From assembly GCA_036898135.1 (NCBI GenBank), contig CM072523.1, positions 5,229,659 to 5,293,658 on the forward strand: 64,000 nucleotides of DNA, read 5' to 3'. Source of the DNA: Oncomelania hupensis (Eukaryota > Mollusca > Gastropoda > Littorinimorpha > Pomatiopsidae). Shown piece after piece: positions 25,801-37,800 of the stretch (position 1 is the stretch's first letter; each line of letters begins with the position of its first letter). Under the pieces are notes generated by a model that did no database searches, was not told the origin of the DNA, and worked only from the letters and a program-made list of their open reading frames with translations. The translations under genes and the position numbers were made by a program.

Positions 25801-28002
25801 GGAACGCGTATGTGTATGTCAGTATGAAAGCATTGTGCACTGGCACTAAGCAATAGCGTAGCAAAGTATACAAGGAGTTAAGACAAGTGGCCCATGTCAG
25901 TGGGGCCGGGTAGCTCAGTTGGTAAGAGCGTCTTGCTAGTAACCGAAAGGTCGCTGGTTCGAATCCCGGATTGGTCAACGTGTGATCATATTATTTTCCC
26001 CTTTACCAACAACCGGCCCGCTGGTGTCAGTATAAATCGGTCCAGTAGTCACCTATATGTGAAAGTGTCGTGTGACTATAATCTACAAACAACGGCCCAT
26101 GGCAAAATGGGGAAAATGGACTTCGAGACCACAAGACGGAACTAAAGTCCAAAGCAGAGTAAAAAGTTATCTATACATGGATTTCGCTAAAGCCTTCTTC
26201 AGGAGTTTAAGAGACCTGCAATGACAATCCTACTGTGTGTCATTACAAAGTCATGCTTTGATGATTTATGTCCATATTTATACTGCCACAGCCTTACACA
26301 AAGTACAATGGTTACATAGGCAGTGACCATTACATAGTCAGACATATCTACAGGAAGACTTTGGGGAGGCACTATAGTGCATTACCTCAATTCAAAACAA
26401 ATTTCGCAACCTACCGCTAGACTGTTGAAAGACAGACAATGACACTTGATCACTTTCATAAGGAGCTAAAGATGCCGTAATACACATGATTTCATATTTA
26501 TCCAAAAAGAAAACATTGCGGAAATTCCTTCCAACAGCACACAATGAGAAACAAAATGTAACATCATGAAATAAAATCACATAAAACAGAACGGCCAAAT
26601 TATAATAAGAATGTGTACTATGAAGATTTGTACAATGAGGACTTGTCCTAAGACTTTGTACTATGAAGACTTTGTACTATGAAGACTTTGTACTATGAAG
26701 ACTTTGAACTATGAAGACTTTGTACTATGAAGACTTTGTACTATGACACATACTTTTGGAGGTTCGGTGGTCATCTTGATGCCTTGCTGCAGGATGGCGA
26801 TGGGGAACTCAGGATGAGGGGAGGAGCTGAGCCACAGGCGGAACTCAGGATGTGCCTCATCCACCTGCAGATGCTCCACCAGCTTGTCCAGCTGTGGCAT
26901 CCAGCTGAGCGACAGGTGACAGTTGGCCAAGAAAACCCACTTGCCCTGAAATCAAGTTGAGAACAACAAGACTGTAAATTCTAGTCCACAGATGGCATAT
27001 CACCGCTTACTGGCATTTTTGGCATACAATACTGAAATGTTGTCAAAGCACAATCAATTCAACAATGTTAACACAAGCTAAGAAACAGTAAGAAAAAGAA
27101 AACAATAAATCACTCAAGAAGAACATTATTCAATTTTTGAAAAATACACTTAGCACTCATCTTGCATACATTTGCAAAAGTATGAAAAACATAAGGTTTT
27201 TTGGGGAGTGTTGAATAATATTGCAAGCCAGCCAACAAAACACATCAAAAAGCATGATATCATCAGGAAGGTTTTATATCAAAAAGCACCAACTTTTAGC
27301 AAAAGCTTGTTGTTAGCGCTCATTGATATATTTTCTGGAGCTGTGAGCAGAAAAGACAGCGGAGCTTTACCTCCTTCACGCCCTCCTTGATCATGCGGGT
27401 AGCGATGGGAGCCTGCCCCTGACCCAAAGAAAGAGCGTGGAAGCGGCTAGCCATACCACTGCTCTCCGCTAACTGGAGAAGGCCGCTGGTCGGATCCTGC
27501 ACACACCAAAATACATACATAAATATGCTAATTCATACGCTGAACAAAAATGTCTTTGAAATCTTCCAGCTTATTAAGGGTGTAGATATATGTATGTCTA
27601 CTGCCCCAGTACAAGTTTTCTCCGAAATATAGATCTGAAAGACTAATGTGACAGTATCCTTTAGGAACAGGTCTTTGCAATTCTCCGTACCATAGTTAGG
27701 ATTCTGTGAATTTTTTTTTTATGTTTGTTTGAGGGAAAATCCCTCTTTCAATGGCAAACCAGTTAGGATTCTGTGAATTTTGTGTATGTTCGTTTGATGG
27801 AAAATTTCTCTTTCAATGGCAAACCATTATCAGTTTTAGAAGGACAATCCCTATGACAAAATGACCAAATCCAACCACTTTACATTCAGAGTTAGGCAGA
27901 CTCAACAAACGATACACACAATGGGAAATTAAAAGTGGACAAGAGTCTAAATTCACTTTAAAAAAGAAAGAGAGAAAAAGAGAGACAGAGAGGAGAGAGA
28001 CA

Positions 28003-28068
<66 letters not shown>

Positions 28069-31000
28069 TTAGTATTCTCTTAGTTTATTTATCCTTTGTG
28101 TATCATATTGGTGTTAAAGAAATCACCAAAAGGATGGTGAAAGTACCAGGTTGGGATAGTGTACAAACTACTAAATTTCCAAACAAAGAATTGCACCTAC
28201 CACGCCAGGAGAGAGGACAAAGATAAGGGGCGTCTTGGTGGTGGAATCCTCAACCACACTCTGCATGTCCAGCACAGGGGGCTCCACGAAGCGGGAGCCT
28301 AGATTGTTGATGATGAACGAGGTGGCGCAGAACGACACGCGATCAGGACGCAGCGAACGCACAATCAACATGCGCTGTAGCTCGTTGCATGCGTTATCCC
28401 ATTCACCTGGAGGAAATGAAGTAGACATCTTAGACAAACTGAAGTAGACATCTTAGACAAACTGAAGTAGACATCTTAGACAAACAGCCATCCAATAATA
28501 ACATTCACCTGGAGGAAATGAAGTAGACATCTTAGACAAACAGCCATCCCATGATAACATTCACCTGGAGGAAATGAAGTAGACATCTTAGACAAACAGC
28601 CATCCCATGATAACATTCACCTGGAGGAAATGAAGTAGACATCTTAGACAAACAGCCATCCATTGATAACATTCACCTGGAGGAAATGAAGTAGACATCT
28701 TAGACAAACAGCCATCCAATGATAACATTAACCTGGAGGAAATGAAGTAGACATCTTAGACAAACAGCCATCCAATGATAACATTCACCTGGAGGAAATG
28801 AAGTAGACATCTTAGACAAACAGCCATCCAATGATAACATTCACCTGGAGGAAATGAAGTAGACATCTTAGACAAACAGCCATCTAATGATAACATTCAC
28901 CTGGAGGAAATGAAGTAGACATCTTAGACAAACTGAAGTAGACATCTTAGACAAACTGAAGTAGACATCTTAGACAAACTGAAGTAGACATCTTAGACAA
29001 ACAGCCATGCAATGATAACATAAAACCTGTAGCAAATTAAACGGGCAAACCAATTAGAAGTAAAACATCCAATATTTGAAAATATTGTACAATTTTCCGG
29101 TTTATGCGCTTACTGTTGCAACTGTGTATGCAAGATCTTTTAATTGAAGTCTTAAAAGGTGTAGTGTGGAGTGTGTATGTGTGTGTGACTACCAACATTA
29201 GAGCTATCTCCATTATGCAACATATGTTGTTATTTGGCTAAACAGATTCTGTATTCTGTATTCCGTTGTTACAAAAAAGTCAACTCTGTAAACAACTTCT
29301 GGACAGCAATCCTACATTTAGAGTTCAGTTTAAAATCAAGTGACGATTATTTGCGATTTTATCAAAATTGCACAGGCATGAGGTAGGGTGGCACAGGCAT
29401 GAGGAAGGGTGGCACAGGCATGAGGTAGGGTGGCACAGGCATGAGGTAGGGTGGCACAGGCATGAGGTAGGGTGGCACAGGCATGAGGTAGGGTGGCACA
29501 GGCATGAGGTAGGGTGGCACAGGCATGAGGTAGGGTGGCACAGGCATGAGGTAGGGTGGCACAGGCATGAGGTAGGGTGGCACAGGCATGAGGTAGGGTG
29601 GCACAGGCATGAGGTAGGGTGGCCTAGTGGCGCAGAGGGTTAGTTGCAGGTTTCCTATGCGGAAGGTGGTGGGTTCGATTCCCTCAAGGGGCAGACTTAT
29701 GTGACTTAGGTACAAGACTATTGAGGCCACAGAGGGTTAGTCGCGGGCGCGCCGATTTCCTATGCGGAAGGTGGTGGGTTGGATTCCCTCAAGGGGCAGA
29801 CTTATGTGACTTAGGTACAAGACTATTGAGGCCACAGAGGGTTAGTCACAGGTTTCCTATGTGGAAGGTCGTGGGTTCGATTCCCTCAAGGGGCAGACTT
29901 ATGTGACTGAGGTACAAGACTATTGAGGCCACAGAGGGTTTTCTCCAGGTACTCCAGTTTCCTCCCTCTTGTCATTAATGGTACTGGATGCAGTCAATGG
30001 GGTTAAGTGAGAGTGGGAATACTATATATACAGAAAACTCCGGCACCCCAATGGGGTTAAGTGAAAGTGGAAATAATATATATACAGAAACCTCCGGCAC
30101 CTCAATGGGGTTGAGAGTGGGAATACTATATATACAGAAACCCCCGGCACCCCTATGGGGTTAAGGGAGAGTGGGAATACTATATATACAGAAACCCCCG
30201 GCACCCCTATGGGGTTAAGGGAGAGTGGGAATACTATATATACAGAAACCTCCGGCACCCCAATAACATTACATTACATGGTTATTGCTTAGGTCCAGCG
30301 GACTCTTCCGAGCCAAATCAGGACCAGGCACCCCAATGGGGTTAAGTGAGAGTGGGAATACTACATATTCAGAAACCTCAGGCACCCCAATGGGATTAAG
30401 TGAGAGTGGGAATACTATATATACAGAAACCTCCAGCACCTCAATGGGGTTAAGTGAGAGTGGGAATACTATATATACAGAAACCTCCAGCACCCCCATG
30501 GGGTTAAGTGAGAGTGGGAATACTATATATACAGAAACCTCCAGCACCCTAATGGGGTTAAGTGAGAGTGGGAATACTATATATACAGAAACCTCCAGCA
30601 CCCTAATGGGGTTAAGTGAGAGTGGGAATACTATATATACAGAAACCTCCGGCACCCCAATGGGGTTAAGTGAGAGTGGGAATACTATATATACAGAAAC
30701 CTCCGGCACCCCAATGGGGTTAAGTGAGAGTGGGAATACTATATATACAGAAACCTCCGGCACCCTAATGGGGTTAAGTGAGAGTGGGAATACTATCTAT
30801 ACAGAAACCCCCGGCACCCCCATGGGGTTAAGTAAGAGTGGGAATACTATATATACAGAAACCTCCGGCACCCACATGGGGTTAAGTGAGAGTGGGAATA
30901 CTATATATACAGAAACCTCCGGCACCCCCATGGGGTTAAGTAAGAGTGGGAATAGCACCTCAATGGGGTTAAGTGAGAGTGGGAATACTATATATACAGA

Positions 31001-31771
31001 AACCTCCAGCACCACCATGGGGTTAAGTGAGAGTGGGAATAGCACCTCAAAGGGGTTAAGTGAGAGTGAGAATACTATATATACAGAAACCCCCGACACC
31101 CCAAAGGGGTTAAGTGAGAGTGGGAATACTATATATACAGAAAACCCTGACACCCCCATGGGGTTAAGTGCTGGCAATGAAGTGGAGGAGAGAGAGAGAG
31201 AGAGAGGGGCAGAGGTTGGTGAAAGAACGGAAGAGGGGTGTGGATAATCCTACCAGGTAGGCCCGTGGTTTCAGGTGTGGCTGAGGTGTACCAGATGTTC
31301 CAGTCCCTAGGGTACTGCTCAAAGGACGTGATGATGCCGTGGAAGTTTGTCAGCTTGTCCAGCTCTGTGATGTTGTCCCAGGCGTTGTCCGACAGCCACC
31401 CGGTGCATGGGTTGTCCATCTGGTTGTCTCTGTCCAGCACCTGGTTTACACAGCGGTCAAAGCAACTGATCAGGGTTGATGTGAATTTGGACAGAAAAAT
31501 AAATACCGATTTACAAAACACAACGCAGTCTATGGTGAAGGTCCTGTTACTGGAGAAAAGATACAAACAGGTAATTTAGAGTCTCTGTTGACAATAATAT
31601 GGGAGTATTTGATCACTGATAGTCATAGGGTTTGCAAACACTTGCAAGATTAAATACTTAACGAAGGCTTTTTTTCAAAATGTAATCTCCCCATCCCTTC
31701 TACCACCCACTCTCAATTTCCACCCCCTGAAAAGGTCTAAGAATACGCAAGTTACTATATATGCAAATTAT

Positions 31772-31839
<68 letters not shown>

Positions 31840-34800
31840 TATCATCGTCACCACCACCACCACCATGTACCATCTCCCACAATCATCATCTCCATCACTG
31901 TCCTGTCCTGTCCTGTCCCATAACCTGAAGGTCGTAGGGGCACCACAGATGATCGCTTAACCAGCATACTCCATCTTCCTCTGTCCTCAGCAGCCCTCAT
32001 GGCTTCGCTCAGTGTCAAACCAGTCCATTCTCGAATGTTGTCCTCCCACCTCTTTTTCGGTCTCCCCCTTCTTCTACCTCCTTGCACTGTGCCTTGCAGA
32101 ATGGTCTTTGCAAGGCCTGATGATCTGGTGACGTGGCCATACCATCGGAGTTTCCGTTTCTTCACCACTGTGAGCAGGTCATCGTGTTGTCCAATGGCTT
32201 GTGTGATGGTCTGTCGGACTTCAACGTTGGTGATGTGTTGGGTATAGGAAATGCACAGAAGTCTTCTGTAGCACCTCATCTCCATGCTTTGTATTCTTCG
32301 TTGGAGATCTGCTGTGAGGGTCCATGCTTCGCAAGCATATAGGAAGATAGAGATGACCAGAGAGCGCAGCAGTCTTACTTTGGAATGTAGACTGATGGTT
32401 CTGTCTTTCCAAATGGGCTTCAACCTTGTCAGGGCAGCAGTTGTTTGTGCGATCCTGGAGAGGACTTCCTGTCGAGACCCATTGTCTGACACAATGGCTC
32501 CTAAATATTTGAAGCTGTGCACTGTGTTGAGGGATTGGCCTTGTACTTTGATGTCCGTGTTGATGCCATTGGTGTTGTTGGTCATCATTTTGGTCTTCTC
32601 TGCACTTATTTCCATTCCATAAGCTCTGGAGGTGGTGTCAAGCCTCTGTACAAGCTGTTCAAGTTCTTGTTCCTCTCCAGCCAATCCATCAAAATCATCC
32701 GCAAAACGAAGATTGGAGATTGCTCTGCCCCCTATGCTGACTGTGCCTTCGTGATCTGCAAGAGCATCTGACATGATGCGCTCTAGGAAGATGTTGAAGA
32801 GTGTTGGAGAGAGTAGGCATCCTTGACGCACACCGATTGTTGTTCTGAACCAGTTCCCGATGACGCTGTTATGGAGGACTGCACTGGTAGCCTTGTCATA
32901 CAGGCTTTTGATGACTTCTATAATTTTAGGGCTGATGTTGTACACTTTCATGGTTGCCCATAGAGCTGCATGCCAGACTCGGTCAAATGCCTTCTTGAAG
33001 TCTATGAACACATGATATAGATGTTGTTGGTGCTGTAGGTATTTCTCACAGATTATTCTGAGGTTGAAAATCTGTTCAGTGGTACTTCGCCCTGCCATGA
33101 ATCCTGCTTGTTCTTCAGCTATGATTTGTTCAGCTTGTGGTTTCAACCTGTTGAGTATTATTTTCAGGAGGACCTTGCTGGGATGGCTGATGAGGCTGAT
33201 GGTGCGGTAATTTTCACACTCCTGAAGGTTACCTTTTTTGGGAAGAGTGATGACAAGCGACTGGGTCCATGGTGTAGGCCATTCCCCACTCTGCCAGATC
33301 TTGTTGCAGATAATGGTGAGAGCATCAGTCATCGCTTCTCCTCCTGCTTGTAGCAGTTCCGCTGGTATGTTGTCCACTCCCGCTGACTTCCCTTTCTTCA
33401 GCGATTGCACTGCTGCCTCAACTTCTTCCCGGAGAATTGGGAGGATTTCTTCTTCTTCTCTGCTCTCGGGACATGCTAGGACTGATGGGTCTCCATTTGG
33501 TGTATGGTTGTAAAGGTCAGAGCAGTACTCTGTCCATCTGTCCAAGACTTCTTGTTCTTCTGTAAGGCAAATGCCAGACTTGCTTTGGATAGTGGAGACT
33601 TTGGGCTGTTTAACACTTGTCAGCCGCTTCACAGTCTGGTAGGCCTTCTTGCTGTTGTTCTTGTTCAGATTGTTCTCTATTTCCTGGCATTGATCTTCTA
33701 TCCAGTTCTCCTTTGCTGTGCGCATGCCTTTTCGGATGTCATTGTTGATTTTTCGGTAGACATCAGCTCCCTGTGAGGTGTTCTTTTTCTTTTTTAACTC
33801 TCTTCGTTTATCACACAGATCCAAAAGTTCAGGTGTGATCCATGGCTTCTTCTTTGGTCGGTGCTTGCCAAGGATCTCAGTGGCGGCATCTGTTACAGCT
33901 GAGTTGAAGGTATTGGTCATGGTGTTGACATCTACTTCGCCTGCCCCCAAAATAAGCAGTGGTGCAAATTTCCCTCCAATTGTGGCCTGAAATATTTTTG
34001 CCACCTCCGGGTCTTGCAGTTTGTCCAGGTCGAACTTCAGCCTAGTGCACTTTGCTGTATTTACTCTCTTCAAATGGAGCCGGAAAGACATCATCACGAG
34101 ATCGTGGTCACTTCCAATGTCTGCTCCTGGAAAAGTGCGTGTCCTGCCAATGTTGATGCTTGATCTGAAGCGTTTCTTGACCATGATGTAGTCGATCTGG
34201 TTGTGATGTTCCCCGCCGGGACTGTGCCATGTCCATCGTCTGGATTTTTTGTGGAGACCAAGCGTGTTTGCCAGTACCAGATTGTTGTATCTGGCAAACT
34301 CCAATAGCCTCAGACCCCTGTCATTTGTCTCGTTGTTGCAGTGGGGTCCGCATGTGTCTCCCCAGTTGTGGTGCGCATCTTGGCCAACCTTGGCATTCCA
34401 GTCGCCTTGCACTATGACTATGTCCTTCTTCGGCACTTGGTCAAGGACCGCCTGTATATTTTCATAAAAATCCTCCACTTCGCTGTCTTCATAGTCTGAT
34501 GTTGGGGCATAGGCCTGGATGATGGTAATGTTGAAAGGGGTTGCTCTCAGACGGATGGTAATGAGTCTACTGGAGACTGGGCGGCAACCCATGACAGTGG
34601 CTAGAATGTTCTTGTGGACCAAGAATCCAACGCCGTGTTCGTGCCTGTCATCTTTACCGCTGAAATAGAGCTTGTGGCCTTTGTCAGTCGTTGTTTCACC
34701 TAGGCCTTTCCAGCGCAGTTCGCTGATACCTAGAACGTTCCATCGATAGTGGTCCAGCTCGTGGGCCAGTTCTTCTAATTTTCCTTCCGCAGTTAGGGTC

Positions 34801-37800
34801 CTGACATTCCAGGTTCCTATGACGATGTTGTTTCTCGTGCGGATCTTGCTAATTTGTCCATCAGTAGCATACTTTTCACCTCCGTCCTGGTGGCCAACGG
34901 AAGGCGCGGTCCTTGTGTAGCCGGGCGACGACCGATCCGGCATGGAATTAGTGGATAGCCTCATCATGTGTTGTGTCTTGGGCAAAAAAGACCTGGCAGG
35001 GCCCAATCCTCTCCAGGCTGTTGGCCACAGCCGAAATCCACGAATACAGTGTGGCTCGCCTTGGCCCTGAGCACGTGGTCGTTGAACCTGTAGTAACGTG
35101 AGGTTCCTCCGCCCTGGCCGGTGACTTCTGTGTAGAAGACTTTCGCCCAGTGATGCCGTGCTAACATCACCCCTGTTAGTCGCCTCTTACGACACGCCGG
35201 GAAACGTTGGGTCTATTCTATTTGCCCGAACCCACAAAAATGTTAAATAAATAAACAAACTAATTAATTAATTAATCAATTAATTAACGTAATTAAATTA
35301 AAAATGTTAAATAAATAAATAAAACAAAATAAATAAAACATCCACTGCCCACGTGCAAGTCCTGAACAGACCCTAAGTGCCATAAAACGCTGCAAACTGC
35401 GAGACCACATCTTTCAACCTTCAAACATCATTCCATCCACTACTCGTCAGACATTGTAATTCTAATAGCCATCCACCAATCATCAGACATTGCCTTGCTC
35501 ATCACCCATCCACCAATCATCAGACATTGTCATGCTAATCACCCATCCACCAATCGTCGGACAATGTCATACTGATCACCCATCCACCAATCGTCAGACA
35601 TTGTCATGCTAATCACCCATCCACCAATTGTCAGACATTGTAATGCTAATCACCCATCCACCAATCGTCAGACATTGTCATACTAATCACCCATCCACCA
35701 ATCATCAGACAATGTCATACTGATCACCGCTTGCGAACCATCCCACTACAAACCACCCACTCCAAATTCTTCTTAAGCTACAATTCACACCTATAATTGC
35801 CACAAATAAACACATAAATGAATAAATAAATAAATGAATAAAAAGATGGGGGAGGGGGTGGGGGGATAGACAAATAAATACAGCCAGACAAGAAACAATT
35901 GACAAATTGTAGAGTGGTTCAATCTAACTGCACTTCGCACTATCCTGGTCATTTCTTTTTGAAAGTGTGAAATGAGAACAGTTGGTGCTTAAATGTCACC
36001 CCTCACTCCTCAACATCATGCTGCTGCAAGAGGTACATTCTTTTTTTCTATTAAAAAAAAAAAAATGCTTTCATAGCGCGCTTACAGCTCAGAAGAGCTG
36101 CTCAAGACACTTGCCACTCCAAGGCACAGAATAGTTTGTTGATTTCTGGGAGGCCCCTGCCCCTTCTATCCTCTTATCCCTTGCCCCCCCCCCCCCCCCT
36201 TCCCCCTTCCAACCGTTCATAATGCATTGGGCAGAGCAACTGTATTGTAAAGGCGAAGAACGTCTGCAGCAGAGCACCACCACTAAACACTGTAACGTTC
36301 ACATTGCCGCTCTCCTACTAACATTAAATATGGGTTGGAAAATATGTCAGCGCGTATTTTTCATTTCCATAATGATTCCTACGACTGAGAAGAGTCAATG
36401 ATTGATGTGGCAAGCACTGACAGACGAAAGTGTGCAGCATTGAAAGAGGACCACAGTGCAGCAACAACAGTGTGGAGCATTGACAGAGGACCACAGTGCA
36501 GCAACAACAGTGTGGAGCATTGACAGAGGACCACAGTGCAGCAACAACAGTGTGGAGCATTGACAGAGGACCACAGTGCAGCAACAACAGTGTGGAGCAT
36601 TGACAGAGGACCACAGTGCAGCAACAACAGTGTGGAGCATTGACAGAGGACCACAGTGCAGCAACAACAGTGTGGAGCATTCATTGACAGAGAACCACAG
36701 TGCAGCAACAACAGTGTGGAGCATTGACAGAGGACCACAGTGCAGCAACAACAGTGTGGAGCATTGACAGAGGACCACAGTGCAGCAACAACAGTGTGGA
36801 GCATTGACAGAGGACCACAGTGCAGCAACAACAGGGTGGAGCATTGACAGAGGACCACAGTGCAGCAACAACAGTGTGGAGCATTGACAGAGGACCACAG
36901 TGCAGCAACAACAGTGTGGAGCATTGACAGAGGACCACAGTGCAGCAACAAAAGTGTGGAGCATTGACAGAGGACCACAGTGCAGCAACAACAGTGTGGA
37001 GCATTGACAGAGGACCACAGTGCAGCAACAACAGTGTGGAGCATTGACAGAGGACCACAGTGCAGCAACAACAGTGTGGAGCATTGACAGAGGACCACAG
37101 TGCAGCAACAACAGTGTGGAGCATTGACAGAGGACCACAGTGCAGCAACAACAGTGTGGAGCATTGACAGAGGACCACAGTGCAGCAACAACAGTGTGGA
37201 GCATTGACAGAGTGCAGCAACAAAAGGGAAGGGGAAAGTGGTCCAGTAATACAATTGATTTAAGAAAAAAAGGTGGTAAGGAATTGTGATCCACAAACGT
37301 ATCTAAATAAAATTTAAAAGAAAAAAAAATTCATTTTTTTTTAAAATAGCTAAAATAACTTTTTTTTATCATCTAAATAAAGTTATTAAAAAAATTAAAT
37401 AAACATAATAAAAAAAAGACTAAAATAACTTTTTTTAAAATGTAAATATAGTTTTTTTTTAAAAATGTACAAGCGATTACAAATTAAATAATTTATTAAT
37501 TTTGGTGGAATGGAATTCCAAAAGATAGAAAAGGGTACAAAACTATAGGTTACAGGAAACTACATCAATTATTCTGATAAAGAGTGAAGACCATGAACAT
37601 GGCCATGAAGGTATGTTCATCTTTCTTGAAGATTGGGTGACATTAAAGAGGAGGGATCATGTACACAACATAAGGATCATGTACACAACATAAGGATCAT
37701 GTACACAACATAAGGATCATGTACACAACATAAGGATCATGTACACAACATAAGGATCATGTACACAACATAAGGATCATGTACACAACATAAAATGATC

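Noticed and set aside
29368..29643. His/Arg/Gly/Trp repeat protein
   Set aside because: Translation of a 21-bp minisatellite.
30285..31247. 320-codon plus-strand ORF of 18-residue repeats
   Set aside because: It is the translation of a 54-bp minisatellite, open on both strands, antisense within a DNAH2 intron, with no recognised domain.
36379..37296. 305- and 299-codon Cys/Leu-rich ORFs
   Set aside because: A 40-bp tandem array reads open in every minus-strand frame; no independent sign of coding.
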